In this document: positions 7,352 to 13,346 of the stretch, piece by piece | Layout: each line of letters starts with the position of its first letter | Position numbering within the stretch: the first letter of the stretch is position 1 | NCBI GenBank assembly: GCA_002840845.1 | Contig: PHCS01000014.1 | Span: 1-49,836 of the forward strand | Source: Betaproteobacteria bacterium HGW-Betaproteobacteria-14 | GTDB lineage: Bacteria > Pseudomonadota > Gammaproteobacteria > Burkholderiales > Rhodocyclaceae | Direction of reading: 5' to 3' | Length of the DNA stretch: 49,836 nucleotides | The notes under the pieces: generated by a model | What the model was told of the DNA's origin: nothing | Seen by the model: only the letters and a program-made list of their open reading frames with translations | Database searches by the model: none | Program-made: the position numbers and the translations under genes

Positions 7352-8056
7352 TCAGTCGAGGTTCGCCAAAAGATGCAGCCGTTCAGTCAGATCCGGCACT
7401 CGGGCCTGGTTGGCAATATCGCCTGGGAGATGGCCGGGCAATGCCTCAATGAACGCCGGTGTCGCCAGCAAGCGTTGCATCCAGTTGCGCAGATAGTTTT
7501 TCGATTCTGCGTCAAGCTGCCGACACTCCTCGATGAGTTCGGCGCGTCCATCAATCACCGCCATCAGGTCACCCAGGTCGTGGCTAAACAAGTAGTCGTT
7601 CTGGCCGCGGTCGGCAAAGGCTTCCAGCTTGGTCGCGACAAACATCGGCGCCGACACCAGACGAATCATGAGGCCGCTGGGCAGTGCCGTCTTCTCTGCC
7701 GTGGCCAGCGCCTGCGGATACCAGCGATTGGCGAAGCCCAGAATCTCTTCCAAAGTCGGCATGACGTCGACCAACACAGCGCCGACACGCCAACGGCAAA
7801 TGGGCGCATCTTGGGTCACATCGTTGACGAAGCCTCGCTGGCGCAAAGCCTGTTCGACACGATGATAATCGGCGCGGGCGGCGGCCTGGAAAACCAGATC
7901 GACATCCTCCGTCGGGCGAATAGCCGGCTGTGCAGAGTCGGTGATCAGCAAGCCCGCTACGGCACCACCAACGAACACAAGCTGCTCGCGCAAACTTTCT
8001 CCCAGCCGATCGGCCACCAACTCCATCATGGCTACATTGGGATCGTTGGGATTCAT
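7352..8056 (-). CDS. AbiEii-like nucleotidyltransferase, candidate toxin
   Basis: 234 residues. The polymerase-beta-type nucleotidyltransferase signature is complete: GG at 30-31 (FVGGAVAGLL), the metal-binding pair D51-x-D53 (RPTEDVDLV), and a third acid D97 (VLVDVMP). This arrangement is typical of AbiEii/MenT-type toxins, which transfer nucleotides to tRNA or other targets, and of related orphan transferases. The gene overlaps the upstream winged-helix gene by four bases (ATGA) and leads into hsdM after 2 bases, so all three should be cotranscribed. A toxin role is inference from family and context. It could instead modify a component of the restriction system. Confidence 0.75.
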   Translation of the reverse strand: MNPNDPNVAMMELVADRLGESLREQLVFVGGAVAGLLITDSAQPAIRPTEDVDLVFQAAARADYHRVEQALRQRGFVNDVTQDAPICRWRVGAVLVDVMPTLEEILGFANRWYPQALATAEKTALPSGLMIRLVSAPMFVATKLEAFADRGQNDYLFSHDLGDLMAVIDGRAELIEECRQLDAESKNYLRNWMQRLLATPAFIEALPGHLPGDIANQARVPDLTERLHLLANLD

Positions 8057-8598
8057 AAGGCCAAACGTTCATCGAGCAGTTGCACGGCGATGGCGCGCTC
8101 GCGCGGACTGCCGCCGCGCACCGCATCGAACAAAACCAGCAGCTCATACAAAGCCGGGTCGTGCGCCGCCGCCTCCGGGACAGTCGGATACAAAGGATAG
8201 AAGGCGACACCGAGCACTGTGCCCCGTTTATAGGGCCACACCGGCGCCGGCTCGTTGGGCTGCACGATCTTTTCCTTCAGCGGAGAAGCCGCATAGCCGG
8301 TGGGCAGGCCGCGCGTCATCTCGCCCCGAATCGCCGGGAACGAATAGCGCGCACCGTGCTGGACAAACAGGCGCAATGCCTCGCGAACCACCGACGCCTT
8401 GCCGGCTTGGTCTTTGCGCGCCAGTTGCGCCAAGGTTGCGCGCTCCAGCCCGGCATGGACTTCCGAGGCCGTCAGCCCCAACTCGCTGCCAAGCGCGGCA
8501 TAGGTGGGTGGCGTGCCCTGTTCCAGCGAAAGCCGGAGCAGAACTACCAAGTCCTGGGGGCGCAGCACAACCTGAGGATTTGACTTAGAGCGATACAT
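8053..8598 (-). CDS. Winged-helix protein, probable antitoxin/repressor
   Basis: 181 residues. The N-terminal half (about 10-75: RPQDLVVLLRLSLEQG, TYAALGSELGLTASEVHAGLERA) reads as a winged helix-turn-helix of MarR-like build. The C-terminal half (about 95-181) is less clear, with a PVWPYKRGTVLGVAFYPLYP segment that may contact the partner. A DNA-binding protein encoded just before and overlapping a nucleotidyltransferase fits type IV-like toxin-antitoxin modules. The strong promoter and the 16-bp palindrome immediately upstream fit autorepression. I do not recognise the exact family, so antitoxin function is inferred. Confidence 0.65.
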   Translation of the reverse strand: MYRSKSNPQVVLRPQDLVVLLRLSLEQGTPPTYAALGSELGLTASEVHAGLERATLAQLARKDQAGKASVVREALRLFVQHGARYSFPAIRGEMTRGLPTGYAASPLKEKIVQPNEPAPVWPYKRGTVLGVAFYPLYPTVPEAAAHDPALYELLVLFDAVRGGSPRERAIAVQLLDERLAL

Positions 8599-8612
8599 AA
8601 CTCACCGTATTC

Positions 8613-8628
8613 GCTATTTGCAAATAGC
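8613..8628. promoter_or_regulatory. Perfect 16-bp palindrome, probable operator
   Basis: GCTATTTGCAAATAGC is fully self-complementary and sits between the -10 box (8630-8635) and the start codon at 8598, spanning the predicted transcription start. A repressor there would block the winged-helix/nucleotidyltransferase/hsdM unit. The winged-helix protein itself is the obvious candidate. Confidence 0.6.
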
Positions 8629-8629
8629 A

Positions 8630-8659
8630 AATATACAGAACTAAATCATTATTAGTCAA
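8630..8659 (-). promoter_or_regulatory. Sigma-70-type promoter of the antitoxin-toxin-hsdM unit
   Basis: On the minus strand TTGACT (8654-8659) and TATATT (8630-8635) each match the consensus at five of six positions and are 18 bases apart in an AT-rich spacer. Transcription would start about 30 bases upstream of the ATG at 8598. Confidence 0.65.
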
Positions 8660-8682
8660 TATCTTGTTATTCTATTCTCGTA

Positions 8683-8704
8683 TTCGCATTTCGCGAATTG
8701 CGAA
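8683..8704. promoter_or_regulatory. Nested near-perfect 22-bp palindrome
   Basis: Outer arms TTCGCA and TGCGAA flank a core TTCGCGAA that is itself a palindrome; only one symmetric pair is mismatched. It lies 33 bases after the NERD gene and 24 bases upstream of the -35 box of the next unit. It may be a second operator or part of the end of the upstream transcript. No T-run follows in the leftward direction. Confidence 0.45.
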
Positions 8705-8737
8705 AAAGTCAGTCCCGGCGGGACGGCGACTGCAGCC

Positions 8738-9526
8738 TTACTTCCTGGCTTCGAGCACCTTCTCCTGCTCGCGAATGAACCGCGACAGGTGAAAAGAGGC
8801 CAACTTCACATCTTCCGGAGCGACAACACTCGGCTCCTTCGCCAGAAACCCGGATAGCGCCTTGGGCTCGAGCACCCACAGATCCCTGCGACTGGCCCGG
8901 CTGTCATCGATGAACCAACCCGGGAAAAGCACCACCGGCCGCACCGGCAGGGTCTTGCCAGTGCTTTCCGCTATCAGGCGCTGCAACCAACTGGCCTGAG
9001 CCTTGGCCTGGATCACGGGATTGCGATCCGGTTTGTAACCCGCCGCCAGTAATACTTCCCCATCGAAAGTAATCGTCGGACTGCCCTTGCCCGGTTTGTT
9101 CCAGGTCTTGGTCTCGATGGTAAAGAGGCCGGCCGGGCCGATGATGACGTGATCCACGTTGAAATCGGTGCCGACCAAATCATGGAACACCGCGTAACCG
9201 GCTGCACGCAGATTTTCCAGGTGCTGGCCCACCGCCTTTTCGCCATCTTCCGCCTGTTTCAGCATGTGAATCTTTGGCCAGTTGCGGCGGAATTGCCAGA
9301 CTGCGTAAGCGATGGCAGCAATGACAACGATGCTGGGAATCCATGGCTTGGGCGGAGAGGGGACGAAGTAACGTACCCATTCAATCAAGGCCCAGAACGA
9401 GAACAGCATGACGAGTAACCCCGGAGCGAGCAGCTTGTCTGCAAAAAGCTCAAAACGCTGCTCGCGCACAGACTGTCCAGGATTGCGCAGGGGTTTGTCT
9501 TTGAGAGGTGAACGGGGTTCAGTCAC
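8738..9526 (-). CDS. Membrane-anchored NERD-domain (nuclease-related) protein
   Basis: 262 residues. Two hydrophobic segments (about 33-55 and 62-78) are followed by a nuclease-related domain (about 94-215). The PD-(D/E)xK-like acids are visible as D125 in FNVDHVIIG and E138-x-K140 in FTIETKTW. NERD proteins are predicted nucleases found with DNA-processing and defence genes; few have known activity. The N-terminal helices would place the domain on the cytoplasmic face of the membrane. The start is 3 bases after the Mrr-type gene stop, so it is the last gene of the hsdR-led unit. Target is unknown. Confidence 0.85.
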   Translation of the reverse strand: MTEPRSPLKDKPLRNPGQSVREQRFELFADKLLAPGLLVMLFSFWALIEWVRYFVPSPPKPWIPSIVVIAAIAYAVWQFRRNWPKIHMLKQAEDGEKAVGQHLENLRAAGYAVFHDLVGTDFNVDHVIIGPAGLFTIETKTWNKPGKGSPTITFDGEVLLAAGYKPDRNPVIQAKAQASWLQRLIAESTGKTLPVRPVVLFPGWFIDDSRASRRDLWVLEPKALSGFLAKEPSVVAPEDVKLASFHLSRFIREQEKVLEARK

Positions 9527-9529
9527 AGG

Positions 9530-10549
9530 CTATTCCTCTACCCCCTCAATCGCCTCCGGCACATATACCCGCCGCAGAGGCAGAATGCCCTTGTAACGGG
9601 CATCGAATTGATCGTAATGGTGGAAGATCAGCCCGACCAGCTCGTCACCGTCGATCAGCCGCAGGTTGCTCTTGCTCTTGGCAAAATTCTTCGCCTGGCT
9701 GGTAAAAATACCTAGCGTCACTAGCAGGCCGAATTCCTGCACACCCACCTTGCCGTAGAGGGCTGAGACCACCGGGTCGCCGATGCTTCCTTCGTTGCTC
9801 TTCACCTGCACCTTGATGATGGGTGGTTCGAAGCCCAACTCGTCTTTGTGGGCAACGATGTCGATGCCGCCGTCGGGCCCTTCCGGCGATACCCGCGTGC
9901 GATAACCCATAGCGTTAAGCAGATGCGCGACAAAATCGGCGAAAGGATGTCCCTTCAATTCCTGGGCCAGGCGTTTCAGGACGAAATCCCGCGTGGTTTC
10001 CTCGATGTCTTCCGCCACTGCCGCGACCGATTCATCCTGCGCCACGGGCGCCGGCGCAGCTGCCTTGCCTTCCAGTGCAGCACGATATTCATCGGCGTAG
10101 TTCTTCACCGCGAACAGGCTCATAGCCGAACCGATCTCGTACAACGCGCCCTGACTGAAATGCGTGCGCGGCACAGCCTTCAACCACTTCACCGCACGCA
10201 CATGCGGATAACCGGGTTCCGTTTTCGGATCATATTCGTAGTCCCCTTCGACTCGGCCGAGATGAACCTGGCGATCGCGCTTGGACGCATAGACAACGAT
10301 ATCGCCCTGCTTCATCTCATGCACAAAACGGAACAACTGGCCAGCGTTGTTGGGAATGGCGCCGGGTTTCTTTTCAGGATATATCTCTGCCACTTTGGCT
10401 TTGAAGGCTTCGCGGTCTGGCTTGATCGCAGAAAGATCACCAATCTTGTGCCAGCCAAGAGCGACACAATGCTTCTTGAAGAACAGCGTATCGGCATCGC
10501 CGGATTTGCCGGCGTGGATGCCCCAGAGGTTGGGTTCGGTGGGCTTCAT
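9530..10549 (-). CDS. Mrr-type restriction endonuclease with N-terminal PUA/EVE-like domain
   Basis: 339 residues. The C-terminal domain (about 190-310) is an Mrr catalytic fold: DFVAHLLNAMGYRTRV, then D230 in DGGIDIVAH and Q248-V-K250 in IKVQVKSN, a PD-(D/E)xK variant with Q as in several Mrr proteins. The N-terminal part (about 5-135; SGDADTLFFKKHCVALGW, QGDIVVYASKRDRQVHLGRV) resembles PUA/EVE-like modules that read modified bases, so the enzyme may cut modified DNA. ATG overlaps the upstream coiled-coil gene by four bases. Substrate specificity is inference. Confidence 0.85.
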   Translation of the reverse strand: MKPTEPNLWGIHAGKSGDADTLFFKKHCVALGWHKIGDLSAIKPDREAFKAKVAEIYPEKKPGAIPNNAGQLFRFVHEMKQGDIVVYASKRDRQVHLGRVEGDYEYDPKTEPGYPHVRAVKWLKAVPRTHFSQGALYEIGSAMSLFAVKNYADEYRAALEGKAAAPAPVAQDESVAAVAEDIEETTRDFVLKRLAQELKGHPFADFVAHLLNAMGYRTRVSPEGPDGGIDIVAHKDELGFEPPIIKVQVKSNEGSIGDPVVSALYGKVGVQEFGLLVTLGIFTSQAKNFAKSKSNLRLIDGDELVGLIFHHYDQFDARYKGILPLRRVYVPEAIEGVEE

Positions 10550-11979
10550 GATTCCTTCTTCCTATCTAGTACCTTTCCAACAACCTTGGACAAAACGTCA
10601 TATAGCGGATGGGCTGCTGGTTCAACAACATGCCCCTTTGCCGGATTGTTTCGGATCTCAAGAAATACCTCGGCCGTAATCTCCTCCTCGTACTGAGGTG
10701 CTTGTCGCTTAAACCCATCGACTGCACCTGCGAGAGCAGCTTTGTGAGCATACTCGCGTTCAAGATGGAAAAAGTCCGCGTAAGTCTTCGTGTAGAAGCC
10801 TGTGAGCCATGTAGCCGGAACCATCAAGAGAATTTTCCCCAATACGCCATACCAGTTCTCATGGGCCGTCTCGCTGATCTTCGGAAACCAATCCCCAAAT
10901 AGCCCAGGCAGTAGGTGGGCTGCTAGCGGTATCGCTGACAATACCAAAAAGAAAACGGACCACTTAAAACCGGTTCGAGCCGAATTCATTCGTAATTCAT
11001 AACGCTTGCGTGTGTCTTCGAGGCTCTTGCCTAGACCCGCTGTTGTGGCGCCAGAAATCATCGCGTCTGCAAGTTTCGTCAGACGGTCGATTTCCCCTTC
11101 CCTCGCTGAATTGGCCTCCTTTGCTGCCTTTGCGTCAATCTGAAACTGAGAAAACTCGCTGTTCCTGCCATCCAACTCAGATTGGAATGCTTCAAATTTG
11201 CTCTGATAACCCCCGACTAACGCCTCAAGTTTTTCAGCATTGCCAGCCGTAGTCTTGATCTGTTCTACCAACGTCGTAACACTACTAGCATTGGCATTTA
11301 CCTGTTGCGATAGCTCGCGCACAGTTGCGACCACTGTCTCGGTCTGAGTTCTTGCATCCGCTGCTAACTTCTCATGCTTGTCAGCAAGCGCAGCGCTATT
11401 CTCGGCAGTTTGAACATGCTGTTTAGCCTGCCTGCTCAAGCCTTCAATCTCTCTGCCAAGCGCGCCAAGGGCCTCGGCGCGAGTAGTAAGGTCTCCAATT
11501 GATTCAGCCTTGCAAAGAGGCAAGAGCGAACCGGCCACGCCTACAAGTACATTTAGAGATGGGTTCATCTGCTCGAAGTTAGGCGTCACATCTACGCTCG
11601 CAAAATTCGACTCCCCATCGAACAACTGCCACAGAAAATTCTCATTGCCGTCCCGAATGGTTGCTCCGTCTTTCCAGCTTGAACGCAACTGGCTCACCGT
11701 GGCATCAGCATGTTTTTTGAAGTTCTGGACATGCTTTCGAATCTCTGGCGCTTTGGCGCCTACAACAACTGCCGAGCCACGTTCTTGTTCACCTGGTCTA
11801 AGTGCTAGCAGCACCTCGAATACCAAGTCTGCCCGGCGACGGAAGAACTCCATTGGCTGCTGATCGAGCACCGGCCGTTGCCGGCCAAAGTCATATTTGC
11901 TTTGAACAAGAATGTCGTTTAGTGCATTCCACGATGATCGCGTAGCTTCAATTTCGTTAAATAGCACGTCAATGCTCAT
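10546..11979 (-). CDS. Coiled-coil membrane protein of unknown function in the restriction operon
   Basis: 477 residues with no family I recognise. A globular N-terminal part (about 1-160) leads to a long predicted coiled coil (about 165-330, rich in A, E, K, Q and T). Two transmembrane helices follow (about 338-360, FKWSVFFLVLSAIPLAAHLL, and 379-397) and a charged C-terminal tail. This is the topology of a membrane-attached sensor or effector. It sits between hsdS (11 bases away) and the Mrr-type nuclease (four-base overlap), so it should be co-translated with them. Base composition is visibly less GC-rich than that of leuC or the atp genes. A defence role is inferred from context only. Confidence 0.7.
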   Translation of the reverse strand: MSIDVLFNEIEATRSSWNALNDILVQSKYDFGRQRPVLDQQPMEFFRRRADLVFEVLLALRPGEQERGSAVVVGAKAPEIRKHVQNFKKHADATVSQLRSSWKDGATIRDGNENFLWQLFDGESNFASVDVTPNFEQMNPSLNVLVGVAGSLLPLCKAESIGDLTTRAEALGALGREIEGLSRQAKQHVQTAENSAALADKHEKLAADARTQTETVVATVRELSQQVNANASSVTTLVEQIKTTAGNAEKLEALVGGYQSKFEAFQSELDGRNSEFSQFQIDAKAAKEANSAREGEIDRLTKLADAMISGATTAGLGKSLEDTRKRYELRMNSARTGFKWSVFFLVLSAIPLAAHLLPGLFGDWFPKISETAHENWYGVLGKILLMVPATWLTGFYTKTYADFFHLEREYAHKAALAGAVDGFKRQAPQYEEEITAEVFLEIRNNPAKGHVVEPAAHPLYDVLSKVVGKVLDRKKES

Positions 11980-11990
11980 GGGAACATCTC

Positions 11991-13346
11991 CTAGTATTCA
12001 GAACCAAACGCCGATGACAGATAGGCCTGCCGCAAGGCTTGCGCACGCTTGAGGTTCGCGTCAACCTCGGCCTCAGCTTCGCGGGCGATAGAGAGCAGGC
12101 GGTCGACTTCGGTGACGATGCGGTGTTGATCAGCGTGAGGTGGTAGCGGAATTGCGATATTGCGCAATCCGGCGAGTGGGACTGTTAGCTGAGCTGTTCC
12201 TGTTGCCACGGCTGTAGCCTGCCGGAACACAAAATCAGACGACATTGCGATCTTCAGATATTTCATCGGTGACCTGTCGTGCGGTCGCAGGATGGCCATA
12301 TGCCGCTGAATACAGAACTGTCGGCTAGTATTTACCGAAACCGGAATGCCGTAGCTACCAACCAACGTATAGAGCAAATCACCTTGCTGTGGGCGGCGGC
12401 TGATATCAAGTGATGCGTAGTACTCCTCACCGACGAATCGAGTATCCGTGAAGTCGACTTCGCCATTCCTGACGTTTGCGATTACCAGAAATGGAATCCC
12501 GGTAATGGTTTGTGGCGGTGGCTGGTGGTCACCGTCAGTTAGATGCGCAACAAGTTGGTTGATCGTTGCCCACGCCCATCCCTCCGGCAACACAGGCAGA
12601 TCGGCGATATTCGGTGCGGCGGGTTCCTTGTATTTGCCCTTGCCTTGCCACTGGCTGTGGCGGGTTTCGAGGATGCGTTGCAGGAGTTGGGCGCCGGTTT
12701 CGTAGCTGCGGCCTTCGCGGCGGGCGAGCTCAGCCTCGGTGGGAACGAGGCGGCCTTCGACGGCGGCTTTGAGGACGGCGGCTTTGTAGCGCTTGAGGTT
12801 GGCCTTGACACGCTGGAGGCCGGCGACGGCTTCGTCGAGACGGGAGAACTGCTTTTCGATTTCGGCGACGATGCGGCGCTGTTCGTCGAGGTCGGTCAGG
12901 ACAATAGGGAAGTCGGCAATCTGTTTCTGGCTAATAGAGGCCATGCCAACAACTTGCTGCGCATTTCCCTCGAAATACCTGCGGCCGCCAAAAAGTAACT
13001 GGTAGCTGATGAACTTTGGCAAAGCCTTGGTTGGGTCTACACGAACACGAATGTTCTTGCTCTCGAAAACGCTCGGTTCGAGCGACGTCGGAATGGAAGC
13101 GGTCTTGCCGACAAGCTCGCGGCTATTGACGCGGTTGACCAATAGGTCGCCCTCTCGTAGGCCGTAGTCATCAAGCTCTACAGGCGTGACGCGCATACGC
13201 TTGATATCTCGCCATACAATTGTGCCCGCCTCAATGTTGTACATGCGAAGGCACGGGACTCCGTCACCACCATATTCAGACGCCGGCTTGTATAAGCCGT
13301 TCTTCATCGAAACGACAGCATCGCCGAGTCTGGCAGGTTTCATCAT
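11991..13346 (-). CDS. hsdS: Type I restriction-modification specificity subunit
   Basis: 451 residues with the two-domain layout of HsdS. A first target-recognition domain (about 1-155) and conserved central helices (about 157-215, LDEQRRIVAEIEKQFSRLDEAV) are followed by a second recognition domain (about 250-400, beginning LPEGWAWATI) and C-terminal helices (about 400-440, HADQHRIVTEVDRLLS). The helices set the spacing of the bipartite target and bind HsdM and HsdR. It overlaps hsdR by four bases (ATGA). No frameshift or truncation is seen. The target sequence cannot be predicted by eye. Confidence 0.95.
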   Translation of the reverse strand: MMKPARLGDAVVSMKNGLYKPASEYGGDGVPCLRMYNIEAGTIVWRDIKRMRVTPVELDDYGLREGDLLVNRVNSRELVGKTASIPTSLEPSVFESKNIRVRVDPTKALPKFISYQLLFGGRRYFEGNAQQVVGMASISQKQIADFPIVLTDLDEQRRIVAEIEKQFSRLDEAVAGLQRVKANLKRYKAAVLKAAVEGRLVPTEAELARREGRSYETGAQLLQRILETRHSQWQGKGKYKEPAAPNIADLPVLPEGWAWATINQLVAHLTDGDHQPPPQTITGIPFLVIANVRNGEVDFTDTRFVGEEYYASLDISRRPQQGDLLYTLVGSYGIPVSVNTSRQFCIQRHMAILRPHDRSPMKYLKIAMSSDFVFRQATAVATGTAQLTVPLAGLRNIAIPLPPHADQHRIVTEVDRLLSIAREAEAEVDANLKRAQALRQAYLSSAFGSEY

